A stretch of 64,000 bases of DNA from positions 301,166 to 365,165 of the forward strand of contig NZ_VWVU01000004.1 in assembly GCF_008638365.1 (NCBI RefSeq). Direction: 5' to 3'. The notes below the pieces were generated by a model. It saw only the letters and a list, made by a program, of their open reading frames with translations. It was not told where the DNA came from and searched no databases. The position numbers and the translations under genes are program-made. The stretch comes from Nocardiopsis quinghaiensis. Its GTDB lineage: Bacteria; Actinomycetota; Actinomycetes; Streptosporangiales; Streptosporangiaceae. Positions 43,780 to 53,810 of this stretch are shown one piece after another; position 1 is the first letter of the stretch; the number at the start of each line of letters is the position of its first letter.

Positions 43780-45518
43780 GGCCTCCCCTCCGTGGGGACG
43801 GCGCGCAGGACGGCGGCGGCGTAGCGGGGGGACGCGGCGAGGAGCTCCCGGTGGGTCCCCTCTGCCACGAGGCGGCCCTCCTCGACGAACTGCACGCCGT
43901 CGGTGTGGTCGAGCAGCAGGGGACTGGTGGTGACCAGGCCGGTCGTGCGGCCCGCGCGTTCCACGGGCAGCCGTGCGGCGATGGCGGCCTCGGAGTGGGC
44001 GTCCACGGCCGAGGCGGGCTCCACGAGCAGCAGGATCTCCGGGTCCAGCGCCAGGGCGCGGGCCAGGCGGAGCCGCTGCTGCTGGCCGCCGGAGTACTCG
44101 CGTCCGCGCTCGGTGAGCAGCGCGTCCAGTCCGGCGGCGGACCGGCGCACCACGTCGTCGGCGCGGGCGGCGCGCACGACCTCGGCGAGGCGCTCGTCGG
44201 AGACGCCGCGGTCCGGGGCCAGCTCGTCGCGCAGTGTTCCGGAGAACAGGTGCGCGTCGTTGGAGGCGACGAGGACACGGCGGCGCACCCACGCGCGGGG
44301 CAGGTCCCGCAGGCGCACGGACCGGCCCGTGGAGGTGTCGACGAGCACCGCGTCGGCGCCCTCCTCGTCCCGGTAGCGCCCCAGGCGCTCGGCGATGGCG
44401 GTGGCGTCCGCGGGGTCGGCGCACACCACACCGGTGGTGCGCCGCGCACCGATGGTCACGCCGCTGCCCGGGTCGTGCAGGTCGCAGGGGGCGGTCGGTC
44501 CACGCACCGGGTGCTCGGGGTCGGGGTGGTCGTGCTCCAGGCTCAGCACGCGTACCACGCGACCCGCGGCCACGCGGGCGGAGGCGAACAGGGACAGGGC
44601 GCGCATCAGGTGGCGCACGGCCGTGGACAGCGTGCCGGTGTAGCCGTAGAAGGCGACGAGCTGGCCGGTGGTGACCTCCCCGGACAGGGCCAGGCGCGCG
44701 CCGTACCAGACGATCCCGACCAGCAGCAGGCCCGGGAGGAGCTCGCGTACGGCGTTCAGCGCGGCGTCCGCCCAGCCCACGCGCACGGCGGCGGAGCGGA
44801 CCCGCCGCGAGGCGGTCCGGTGGCGGTGGTCCACGGTGCGCTCGCCGCCCACTCCCCGCAGCACGCGCAGGCCCGCCACCAGGTCGGTGGCCAGGGTGGT
44901 GAGTTCGGCCTGCCGGTCGCGCTGGTGCTCCTGCCGTTGGGAGAACAGGCGCAGCAGGGGGACCGTCCCCGTCATGATGAGCGGCACCGCCACCAGGACG
45001 ACCAGGCCGAACGCGGCGTGCGAGGTGAGCATCAGCGCGCTGACCGCGGCCACCGCCACGACGGAGGACAGGAACTGCCCCGCGATCGCGTGGAAGTCAC
45101 CGATGCGGTCGATGTCCTCGGTGCCCACGGCCACCACCTCGCCCGAGGGCAGTCTCCGGGTGAGCGTGGGCCCCATGCGTACGGAGTGGTTCGTGACCGC
45201 CTGGATGGTCCGGTAGGCGGAGGCGTACCAGTTGAAGCACTCGGCCCGGTGGCAGACGGGGACCAGCGCGACGACGGTCACGACGAGCGCGGTGAGGACG
45301 CCGAACCAGGTGAGGAGGGCGTCCAGGTCCCCCCGGACGAGCCCGGAGTCGAGGGCGGCGCCGAGCGCGGCGGAGATGAGCACGCCGCAGACCATGAAGG
45401 CACCCGTGGTCGTCCCCGACCACAGCAGCGAGCGCCACTCCTTCAGGGCGAGCCACCACAGGAACCAGTGGGCCGACCGGTGCTCGGGAGCGCCGGGAGG
45501 CTGGGGAAGTGTCCGCAC
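43776..45518 (-). CDS. ABC exporter half-transporter 1 (degenerate Walker A/B, intact signature)
   Basis: 580 residues from GTG 45518; a longer frame to 45635 is open and neither start has a clear site, so the message may be leaderless (a TACAGT box lies about 16 nt upstream). It has a six-helix membrane domain followed by an ATPase domain whose Walker A is lost (VVCADPADATAIAERLG), whose Walker B reads ILLLVEPASAVD (Asp to Val), but whose signature REYSGGQQQRLRLARALAL is intact. Partner of the gene at 41959. Together they leave one working composite ATP site. Confidence 0.9.
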   Translation of the reverse strand: MRTLPQPPGAPEHRSAHWFLWWLALKEWRSLLWSGTTTGAFMVCGVLISAALGAALDSGLVRGDLDALLTWFGVLTALVVTVVALVPVCHRAECFNWYASAYRTIQAVTNHSVRMGPTLTRRLPSGEVVAVGTEDIDRIGDFHAIAGQFLSSVVAVAAVSALMLTSHAAFGLVVLVAVPLIMTGTVPLLRLFSQRQEHQRDRQAELTTLATDLVAGLRVLRGVGGERTVDHRHRTASRRVRSAAVRVGWADAALNAVRELLPGLLLVGIVWYGARLALSGEVTTGQLVAFYGYTGTLSTAVRHLMRALSLFASARVAAGRVVRVLSLEHDHPDPEHPVRGPTAPCDLHDPGSGVTIGARRTTGVVCADPADATAIAERLGRYRDEEGADAVLVDTSTGRSVRLRDLPRAWVRRRVLVASNDAHLFSGTLRDELAPDRGVSDERLAEVVRAARADDVVRRSAAGLDALLTERGREYSGGQQQRLRLARALALDPEILLLVEPASAVDAHSEAAIAARLPVERAGRTTGLVTTSPLLLDHTDGVQFVEEGRLVAEGTHRELLAASPRYAAAVLRAVPTEGRP

Positions 45519-45773
45519 AGTATCCGGACTGTAACCAGGGGAACGCGGAGGGGCCACTTGTTTTCCGCTGGTCGTCCGGCCGTCCGTGGGCCGGAAGGCC
45601 GTCCACAGACGGGAGGCGCCGCTGGTGCGGGGCACGGAGGCGGACCGGGCTCGGACACGGGGGCGTCTTCGCCGCTCAGGAGCGCGCCGCGCGCCCCCGG
45701 ATCCAGTGCGACCGTCCCACGCGCCCGTCCGCCGGACCCGGCCCCGGCCTGTGGACGGCTTCGCGCGGGAGCC

Positions 45774-46196
45774 TCAGCGGAGGGTGCCCTCGGCGTGCAG
45801 CAGTTCGACGAGGCGGCGCACGGCCGGGGCGCAGCGGTCCCGGTCGGCGAAGCCGATCCACGCCAGGTCGGCGATCTCGTTGTCCACCGCGATCTCGCCG
45901 TCGTACTCGGCGGTGTGGCACGACAACCGCACCCGGGTGCCCGGGGCCTGCGCGTGGGCGGCCTCGTCGATCACCGCGATCCTTCGGAACGTGCCCGGGC
46001 GCAGGACCACGCTGACCTCCTCACGGGCCTCCCTGGCCACAGCGGCCTCGTCACTCTCTCCCGGCTCACGCTTGCCGCCGGGGAGGTAGAACAGGTCCAC
46101 CCCCTCGGTGCGGACGCACAACAGGCGCCCCTGACGGACGTGGACCCAGGCCAGGGCGTCGATGACGGCGGGAGGGGAGGACGGGGTGGGAGACAT
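45774..46196 (-). CDS. NUDIX hydrolase
   Basis: 140 residues. The Nudix box is GGKREPGESDEAAVAREAREEVS (split LPGGKREPGESDEAAV, AREAREEVSV), with the final Gly position replaced by Ser. The preceding ALAWVHVRQGRLLCVRTEG and FYLPGG match the MutT-like branch that removes pyrophosphate from nucleotide derivatives. The exact substrate is unknown. It is on the minus strand, divergent from the cellulase gene. Confidence 0.92.
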   Translation of the reverse strand: MSPTPSSPPAVIDALAWVHVRQGRLLCVRTEGVDLFYLPGGKREPGESDEAAVAREAREEVSVVLRPGTFRRIAVIDEAAHAQAPGTRVRLSCHTAEYDGEIAVDNEIADLAWIGFADRDRCAPAVRRLVELLHAEGTLR

Positions 46197-46286
46197 GTGA
46201 TCACCCTATGTCATCTCGCGGACGCGGATTCCGGGAAAAGCATCCGTTACCCCCCTGGGACTGGAGGACTCCACGGGGTAACCTGA

Positions 46287-47717
<1,431 letters not shown>

Positions 47718-47733
47718 CGGCCACGGACACCTG

Positions 47734-47768
47734 ACGGGGTGGGGCGTTCTCGCGTCCCACCCCGTTTT
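47734..47768 (+). terminator. Rho-independent terminator of the cellulase gene
   Basis: ACGGGGTGGG pairs with CCCACCCCGT and runs into TTTT, 17 nt after the stop. Confidence 0.88.
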
Positions 47769-47963
47769 CCGTCTCCCCGGCCCCTCCGGACCCGCCCCTC
47801 CCGTCCGCCTCCGGCCATCGGCGCCGAACCCCGCACTTCCGGCGGAGCGACGTACTAGCATCCCCGGTGTCAGCGGCGACGACCAACCGATTCCGGTCCC
47901 CTCCGGCTCCGGTTCCCCCGGCGCGGGGCCACGGCCGCTTCCGAAGCCTGGAAGGTAGACAGC

Positions 47964-49037
47964 ATGGCGGTTCCACACGCGGAGGAACGGTTCCTCCGAC
48001 CGCTCCTGGCGGACAGCTCCTGCGGCGGCGTCCCAGCGCAGACCGGCCCCCGGAGGGAGGCGCGCGAGCAGGCCCACAACCTGTACAGCGCGGCCGTCGG
48101 CGCATGCCTGGGCCGCGCCGAAACCCGACCCGAACTCAGGGAACGCGCCGCCGGGCTCCTCAAGGAGGAGGCCCGGCTGCCCTTCCTCGCCTCCGACGAG
48201 GTCGACCGGCTCAACCGCGAGCTGCCCGAGGTCCTCACCGACCTGCGGGCGGACCCGGTGCGCGTCCGCGACGGAGCCACCCCGGAGGATCCGCGCAGGA
48301 CCCTGGCGGAGACGGAACTGGCCGCCCTGTTCGACCTCGCGCTCCGCGACCGGCTCACCGGCGCGGCCCGCGAACGGCCCCGGCTCCTGCTCCTCGGCGG
48401 CCAGCCCGGCTCGGGCAAGTCCACCCTGCAGCGCCTCCTCCTGCCCGTCCTGCCCGAGGGCACCGTCAGCTACGACGGCGACGACCTGCTGCGCCTGTCG
48501 CCCGACTACGAGTGGGCGATGACCGCCGACGACCGCGTCGCGTCCTTCTCCCTGGCCCGGCAGGTCGGCGGGCTGCACGGACTCGCCATGGAGTACCTGC
48601 GCGCGGGCCGCGTGGACGTGGTGTGCAGCCACCCCCTCGGCCGCGCGGACTGGGCGGCGTCCTGGGTCGAGGGGTTCCGCGACGCCGGATACCGGGTCGA
48701 GGTCGCCTTCGTGGCCACCCACTCCTCCAACAGCCGGTTCTCCCTCGCCGACCGCCACGCGCGGTCATGCGCCCAGCAGGGTTTCGGCAGGTGGATGCCC
48801 GAACTCCACCACGACCGCTTCTACCTGGGGGTGCCCAACACGGTGGAGTTCCTGGAGACCCACCGGCTGGCGGATTCGCTCTACGTGCTCTCCCGCGACG
48901 GCGAGGTTCTCTACGCCAACCACCAGGAGGACGGCGACTGGAGGACCGAGCCGTTCGGCCGGATCGCCCTGGAGGCCGAGCGCGGACGCCGCGACCAGTG
49001 GCACGGGGAGGGGACCGTGCCCCACGGCGCCTTCTGA
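47964..49037 (+). CDS. Zeta toxin-family kinase without adjacent antitoxin
   Basis: 357 residues. After an N-terminal helical region of about 130 residues comes the zeta-type P-loop kinase: Walker A LLLGGQPGSGKSTLQRLL, the catalytic YDGDDLLRL with Asp that activates the sugar hydroxyl, and later VEVAFVATHSSNSRFSLADRH. Zeta toxins phosphorylate UDP-N-acetylglucosamine and block wall synthesis. No epsilon-like antitoxin gene flanks it. The long N-terminal part may hold a self-inhibitory antitoxin-like domain, or the protein may be a housekeeping kinase of the family. It converges on the R2lox gene. Confidence 0.82.
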   Translation: MAVPHAEERFLRPLLADSSCGGVPAQTGPRREAREQAHNLYSAAVGACLGRAETRPELRERAAGLLKEEARLPFLASDEVDRLNRELPEVLTDLRADPVRVRDGATPEDPRRTLAETELAALFDLALRDRLTGAARERPRLLLLGGQPGSGKSTLQRLLLPVLPEGTVSYDGDDLLRLSPDYEWAMTADDRVASFSLARQVGGLHGLAMEYLRAGRVDVVCSHPLGRADWAASWVEGFRDAGYRVEVAFVATHSSNSRFSLADRHARSCAQQGFGRWMPELHHDRFYLGVPNTVEFLETHRLADSLYVLSRDGEVLYANHQEDGDWRTEPFGRIALEAERGRRDQWHGEGTVPHGAF

Positions 49038-49059
49038 GGGCGCCCACGGCGCCCTCCGG

Positions 49060-49102
49060 GGCCGGGGCGCGGACGCGGGGTGCCCCGCCGGGCGCCCCGG
49101 CC
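49060..49102. terminator. Bidirectional hairpin terminator
   Basis: Perfect 11-bp arms GGCCGGGGCGC and GCGCCCCGGCC lie between the convergent zeta and R2lox genes. Confidence 0.75.
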
Positions 49103-49103
49103 G

Positions 49104-50141
49104 TCAGTTCCCGGCGGTCGCCTTGCGCATGGCCTCCCGGTCCTCCTCGCCGAAGCGCTCCTCCAGGTCCTCGGGGGCGGCGTCCAGATCGATCCGGGAC
49201 ACGGGCACCCCGCGCGCGGACCCGATCGCGCCCAGGCGCCGCAGCGCCCGGTCGCCCGCGTACCTGACCAGCTCCTCGGGCGGCAGCTCGTAGCGCCGTG
49301 CGTCGGGGTCACCAGAGGGCTTCCCGCCGCGCTCGACCGTGGACATCACGTGCGGCAGCAGTTCGTCCAGGCGCTCGCCCACCACGCCCCAGTTGGCGTC
49401 GTCGGCCGCGACGTGGCGCCGGCACGTGAAGGTCCCCCACGCCATGTGGCGCCGCTCGTCGTCGCCGATCCGCCGCACGATCCGCCGCATACCCGGGAAG
49501 ATGTCCCGCACCGTGCACACGTGGTTCCACGCGTAGTACCCGGTCAGCGCCAGCGACCCCTCGATGACGTGGTTGTAGGTCACCGAGGCGCGCACCTGGT
49601 TGCGGGGGCTCGGGTCCTCCAGCAGCCTCTCCAGGGACCCGGGCAGCTCCTCGTGGAACAGCTTGCGGTAGCCCGGGTTGGCGTCGACGTGCTCGTGCAG
49701 GTCCTCCTGGACCCCGATCGCGTCCAGCCACAGCCGGAACGCCTGGACGTGCTTGGCCTCCTCGAACGCGAACTGGGTCAGGTACATCTCGTCGCCCAGC
49801 CGCCCCTCCGAGGCCATGGCCCGGATGAAGGGCTGGATGTCCTCGGTGACCGCCTCCTCGCCCGCCACGAAGAACGCGCACAGCCGCAGGACGCTCGTGC
49901 GGGCGCCCCCGCCCAGCTTCTTCCAGTCCTCGGCGTCCTGGCTCAGGTCGATGTCCGCGGGGTCCCAGAACCTGGCGTTGCCCTTGCCGAAGAGCCTGAG
50001 CGGTAGGGACTCCCAGTTCAGGCCGCCCTTCCGGAGGGCGTGGAAGCCGGTGCGCCGCTCGCCGGCGGCCGGTTCGGGGAGGCTGGCGGCCGGGGAACCG
50101 GCACTGTCGGACTCGGACTCGGGGGCGGGGGAGCCGGGCAT
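49104..50141 (-). CDS. R2-like ligand-binding oxidase (Mn/Fe R2lox)
   Basis: 345 residues from ATG 50141 with AGGAGG upstream; an upstream GTG lacks a site. It has the ribonucleotide reductase R2-like four-helix ferritin fold with metal ligands in FFVAGEEAVTEDIQPF, FAFEEAKHVQAF, YNHVIEGSLALTGYYAW and DDERRHMAWG. The Val in VAGEE and Tyr in GYYAW correspond to the Val-Tyr ether crosslink of R2lox. It binds a long-chain fatty acid-like ligand and is not a true reductase subunit; no R1 gene is nearby. Its physiological role is unknown. Confidence 0.88.
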   Translation of the reverse strand: MPGSPAPESESDSAGSPAASLPEPAAGERRTGFHALRKGGLNWESLPLRLFGKGNARFWDPADIDLSQDAEDWKKLGGGARTSVLRLCAFFVAGEEAVTEDIQPFIRAMASEGRLGDEMYLTQFAFEEAKHVQAFRLWLDAIGVQEDLHEHVDANPGYRKLFHEELPGSLERLLEDPSPRNQVRASVTYNHVIEGSLALTGYYAWNHVCTVRDIFPGMRRIVRRIGDDERRHMAWGTFTCRRHVAADDANWGVVGERLDELLPHVMSTVERGGKPSGDPDARRYELPPEELVRYAGDRALRRLGAIGSARGVPVSRIDLDAAPEDLEERFGEEDREAMRKATAGN

Positions 50142-50422
50142 GGGAGGACCTCCTGGAAGAGCTGTCGTGCCCTCATGATTGGACACGGGGAGGCTTCGTG
50201 TAAAGAGCGGAGGCGGCGCCCGTCACCGGGGAGCCGAATTCGGTTCCGTCGGGAGGAGGACGGCGGGGCGGGGGACCCCGCTCAGGGCGTTCCGGTCGGG
50301 GCGGGACGGCGACGGAGCCGGGACGAAGCCGGGATTCGGTCGGTGTCGCTGGCGATCCGCACCTTCCGGAACGGTACGGTCAGGGAGTACCGCCCGCACC
50401 GAACGACCGATCGGGAGACGAC

Positions 50423-50659
50423 GTGTTCTGTGGTGATCCCGGCACTTCCGGCTACACCGCGTGCGCCGCCCAGACCCAGCTCTTCGCGTTGGCCTCCGCC
50501 ATCCCCGCGCTGCTCGGACTGGTGCTCCTCGTGGCCGCCTTCGCCGCGCCCTCGGTCCGGGGGGACCGGCTCCTGCGCACCCGCACCCTCAGCTACTCCC
50601 TGGTGGCCTGGGGGATCGCGGCGGGCACCTACGTCATGGGCGTCCTGCCCTCCGTCTGA
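50423..50659 (+). CDS. Small membrane protein, two predicted helices
   Basis: 78 residues from GTG 50423 with GGGAG 5 nt upstream. Two hydrophobic segments (LFALASAIPALLGLVLLVAAFAA and YSLVAWGIAAGTYVMGVL) flank a short basic loop (RGDRLLRTR). It begins CGDPGTSGYTACAA, with two Cys possibly outside the cell. No family was recognised. It converges on the XPB gene. Confidence 0.65.
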   Translation: MFCGDPGTSGYTACAAQTQLFALASAIPALLGLVLLVAAFAAPSVRGDRLLRTRTLSYSLVAWGIAAGTYVMGVLPSV

Positions 50660-50713
50660 CGGGAGGGGCGGCGCCGCGCCTCCCACCCCCTCCGCCCGGG
50701 GCCTCGGGTCCGG

Positions 50714-52360
50714 TCAGGTCTCCTCGCCCGACAGCAGGTCGGAGGCGTCGGTGATCCGGTAGGCGTAGCCCTGTTCGGCCAGGAACCGCTGCCGGTGCGC
50801 GGCGTAGTCCTGGTCGAGGGTGTCACGGGCCACCACGGCGTAGAAGCGGGCGGCGCGCCCGTCGGTCTTGGGGCGCAGGACCCGGCCCAGCCGCTGCGCC
50901 TCCTCCTGGCGGGAACCGAAGGAGCCCGAGACCTGGACCGCGACACCGGCCTCGGGCAGGTCGATGGAGAAGTTCGCGACCTTGGAGACCACCAGCGTCC
51001 GCAGTTCACCGGAGCGGAAGGCGTCGAAGAGCCGCTCGCGCTCCTTGTTGCGGGTCTCACCCTTGATCACCGGCGCGCCCAGCGACTCGCCCAGGTCGTC
51101 CAGCTGGTCGATGTAGGAGCCGATCACCAGCACCTGCTCATCGGGATGGCGCTCCACGATCTCCCGGACCACGGAGGTCTTGGTCTCGGAGGAGGCGCAG
51201 AACCGGTAGCGGTCCTCCGGCTCGGCGGTCGCGTAGGCCAGCCGCTCGGACTGCGACAGGTCCACACGGACCTCCACGCAGTCCGCCGGGGCGATCCACC
51301 CCTGGTTCTCCATGTCCTTCCACGGAGCGTCGTAGCGCTTGGGGCCGATCAGTGAGAACACGTCGCCCTCACGGCCGTCCTCGCGCACCAGGGTCGCGGT
51401 CAGACCCAGGCGGCGACGCGCCTGGAGGTTGGCGGTCATGCGGAAGATCGGCGCGGGCAGCAGGTGCACCTCGTCGTAGACCACGAGCCCCCAGTCGCGG
51501 GCGTCGAACAGCTCCAGGTGCGTGTACGCGCCCTTACGCTTGGCCGCCATCACCTGGTAGGTGGCGATCGTGACCGGGCGGATCTCCTTGCGGGTGCCCG
51601 AGTACTCGCCGATCTCGTCCTCCGTCAGCGAGGTGCGCCGCAGCAGCTCCGTCCTCCACTGGTGCACCGACACGGTGTTGGTCACCAGGATGAGCGTGGT
51701 CGCGCCGGTCATGGCCATCGCCGCCGCGCCGACGATGGTCTTGCCCGCGCCGCACGGCAGCACCACCACGCCGGACCCGCCCGCGTGGAAGCTCTCCGCG
51801 GCCTCCTTCTGGTAGCCGCGCAGCTCCCAGCCGTCCTGGTCCAGGTCGATCTGGTGCGACTCGCCGTCCACGTATCCGGCCAGGTCCTCGGCGGGCCAGC
51901 CGACCTTCAGCAGTGCCTGCTTGAGGTTGCCGCGCTCACTCGGGTGCACGGCGACCGAGTCCTCGTCCAGCCGCTCGCCCAGCATCCCCCTGAGCTTCTT
52001 GGCGCGGACGACCTCCTCCAGCACGGCCCGGTCCGAGGACTCCAGGACCAGTCCGTGCACCGGGTCGCCGACGATCCGGAGCCGCCCGTAGCGGTCCATC
52101 GTCTCGGTGATGTCCACCAGCAGCGAGTGCGGCACCGGGAACTTGGAGAAGCGGATCAGCGCGTCCACGACCTGCTCCGCGTCGTGTCCGGCGGCTCGGG
52201 AGTTCCACAGCGCGAGTGGCGTGACCCGGTAGGTGTGCACGTGTTCGGGGGCGCGCTCCAGCTCGGCGAAGGGTGCGATGGACCGGCGGCACTCGGCGGC
52301 GAGCTCGTGGTCGACCTCAAGCAGGAGCGTCTTGTCGGACTGGACGATCAGGCAGGACAC
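50714..52360 (-). CDS. DNA repair helicase XPB
   Basis: 548 residues from GTG 52360 (GAAGGT site); longer frame not supported. It opens CLIVQSDKTLLLEVDH like other actinobacterial XPBs, followed by a Helicase_C_3-type domain (about 70-170), then SF2 helicase motifs: ELRGYQKEAAESF, GVVVLPCGAGKTIVGAAAM, VVYDEVHLLPAP, GLTATLVREDG, and RQEEAQRLGRVLRP. It unwinds DNA 3' to 5' in nucleotide excision repair. The downstream partner candidate is the Helicase_C_3/WYL protein at 53811. Confidence 0.95.
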   Translation of the reverse strand: MSCLIVQSDKTLLLEVDHELAAECRRSIAPFAELERAPEHVHTYRVTPLALWNSRAAGHDAEQVVDALIRFSKFPVPHSLLVDITETMDRYGRLRIVGDPVHGLVLESSDRAVLEEVVRAKKLRGMLGERLDEDSVAVHPSERGNLKQALLKVGWPAEDLAGYVDGESHQIDLDQDGWELRGYQKEAAESFHAGGSGVVVLPCGAGKTIVGAAAMAMTGATTLILVTNTVSVHQWRTELLRRTSLTEDEIGEYSGTRKEIRPVTIATYQVMAAKRKGAYTHLELFDARDWGLVVYDEVHLLPAPIFRMTANLQARRRLGLTATLVREDGREGDVFSLIGPKRYDAPWKDMENQGWIAPADCVEVRVDLSQSERLAYATAEPEDRYRFCASSETKTSVVREIVERHPDEQVLVIGSYIDQLDDLGESLGAPVIKGETRNKERERLFDAFRSGELRTLVVSKVANFSIDLPEAGVAVQVSGSFGSRQEEAQRLGRVLRPKTDGRAARFYAVVARDTLDQDYAAHRQRFLAEQGYAYRITDASDLLSGEET

Positions 52361-52691
52361 ACGGACCTTCAATCTCGCGGGGAGGGGCGGCCCCAGGTGC
52401 AACACATCCGGGCCCCTGATCATGCCCGCAAAACCGTGGTCTCAGACGGAGGCCGTCGTCACCGGTCGCCGCCCGCGCCGCGTGCGGCGGCCGGCTCAGG
52501 CCGTGGCGGCCTCTCTGGTCACCATGAACACGACGAGGACGAGCATCGGGCCCAGGACCGGGCTGGCCAGGTTCTGCGGCTCCGTCTGGCGGGGAAAGCC
52601 CGGGCAGGGGACCGGGGGAGGGGGACGCGGCCCCATGCCGTAGCCGGTTCCGAGGGGGTGCGGGGGCCGGGTCAGGGGCCGGGAAGCCGGG
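52361..52691. other. 331-bp gap with a 46-codon Pro-rich membrane ORF
   Basis: A minus-strand frame (ATG 52636 to TGA 52496) encodes a Pro-rich start (MGPRPPPPVPCPGFPRQTEP) and one hydrophobic helix (SPVLGPMLVLVVFMVTREA). It resembles the neighbouring Pro-rich dispanin-like proteins but is shorter, so it could be a decayed third copy. There is no clear ribosome-binding site. The rest of the gap holds the XPB promoter. Confidence 0.35.
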
Positions 52692-53180
52692 TCAGGAGGT
52701 CAGGAGGAACATCATCACGAACAGGACCATGACCGGGATCGTGAAAAGCACGAACAGGATGACGTAGGCGAAGGTGCACGCCCAGGTGTACCGGATGTAC
52801 CGATCCACCTCGACCGGATCGGGGAGCCTCCTCAGCGCCGCGATTCCGAAGCCGATCCCGGGGACGTTCACCACCAGCAGGAAGAACCAGAAGTCCAGGT
52901 AGATCATCAGGGCCGGCCCCGCCACGGTCAGGACCGCCACCACCAGTGCCGCCACGGCACCGCCCACCCGTGCGGGGGGCGCGGCCGGCGGGGGCGTCCC
53001 GGGGGGATACGCCGGGTCGGTCGGGGGAGGCGCCGACAGCCCGGGCCGCCCCGACGCACCGGAGGGCGCCGGGGGTCCCGCGGATCCGTACGGCGCCCCG
53101 CCCCCGGACGGCGCCGGGCCGGGAGAGGAGCCCTTCCTCTCCCAGAAGCCCCTCGGATCGCCTCTGCCGCTGCCGCTCAT
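52692..53180 (-). CDS. Dispanin-like membrane protein 1
   Basis: 162 residues from ATG 53180 (GGGAGGCGG site). The N-terminal ~70 residues are Pro/Gly-rich and disordered (PPAPSGASGRPGLSAPPPTD); three hydrophobic segments follow, the last pair flanking RRLPDPVEVDRYIRYTWAC. The layout (Pro-rich cytoplasmic head, hydrophobic hairpin, Arg-loop, helix) resembles CD225/dispanin proteins. It shares the YTW/YSW-C-x-F/L pattern with the protein at 53278, so they are tandem paralogues. Function unknown. Confidence 0.7.
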   Translation of the reverse strand: MSGSGRGDPRGFWERKGSSPGPAPSGGGAPYGSAGPPAPSGASGRPGLSAPPPTDPAYPPGTPPPAAPPARVGGAVAALVVAVLTVAGPALMIYLDFWFFLLVVNVPGIGFGIAALRRLPDPVEVDRYIRYTWACTFAYVILFVLFTIPVMVLFVMMFLLTS

Positions 53181-53277
53181 CACCGTGCCGCCTCCCCGCC
53201 GTCGCGCACCGGCGCACAGCGTTCCCGTTCCCGTGTCCGCTCACGCGGTGCCCGCGGGCCCGGTCCGCCAAACCCGG

Positions 53278-53703
53278 TCAGTAGTTGGTGACCGGGACGA
53301 TTCCCTCGATCCATGATCCCGCCTGGGTGAACAGGACGAACGTCAGCACCAGCATCACGAAGAGCATCACCCCGGCCGCGCCCAGGCAGTACCAGGAGTA
53401 GCGGGTGAGGGTCTCGGCCTGGTCCGGACGCCCCCGGTCGCGCGCGTGCGCGGCGCGTACCGCGAACACGATCCCGGCGATGCCGAACAGCCAGTTCGCA
53501 CAGCACACGAAGGTCAGGGCGTGCAGGATCAGGGCCATCGTGGAGCTGCTGGACCCACCTGGCACCTGGCGTTCCCCGCGGTCGGCCCCGCGGTCCCCGT
53601 CGCGGTCATGCCCGGGGTCCCGGGTCCTGCCGCGCTCGCGGCCGTCGTCATGTCCGCGGTCACGGGGGGACGATGCCCCGGGGGGCAGCGATGCGTTGCT
53701 CAT
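53278..53703 (-). CDS. Dispanin-like membrane protein 2 (CD225 type)
   Basis: 141 residues from ATG 53703. After a charged Arg/Asp/Gly-rich head comes ALILHALTFVCCANWLFGIAGIVFAVRAAHARDRG with the CC pair of CD225 proteins, then ETLTRYSWYCLGAAGVMLFVMLVLTFVLF. Dispanins include the eukaryotic IFITM restriction factors; bacterial roles are unknown. It lies in a minus-strand run between the Helicase_C_3/WYL gene and its paralogue at 52692. Confidence 0.78.
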   Translation of the reverse strand: MSNASLPPGASSPRDRGHDDGRERGRTRDPGHDRDGDRGADRGERQVPGGSSSSTMALILHALTFVCCANWLFGIAGIVFAVRAAHARDRGRPDQAETLTRYSWYCLGAAGVMLFVMLVLTFVLFTQAGSWIEGIVPVTNY

Positions 53704-53810
53704 GGGGGTTCTCTCGCTGTCGGTGGGCGACCAACTCGCCTCCACCCTAGTCCTCCGGAGCCTCCGCGACCCGGTACCCGGCCCCTGGAGCCGGACCGGC
53801 CCGGCGGCCG

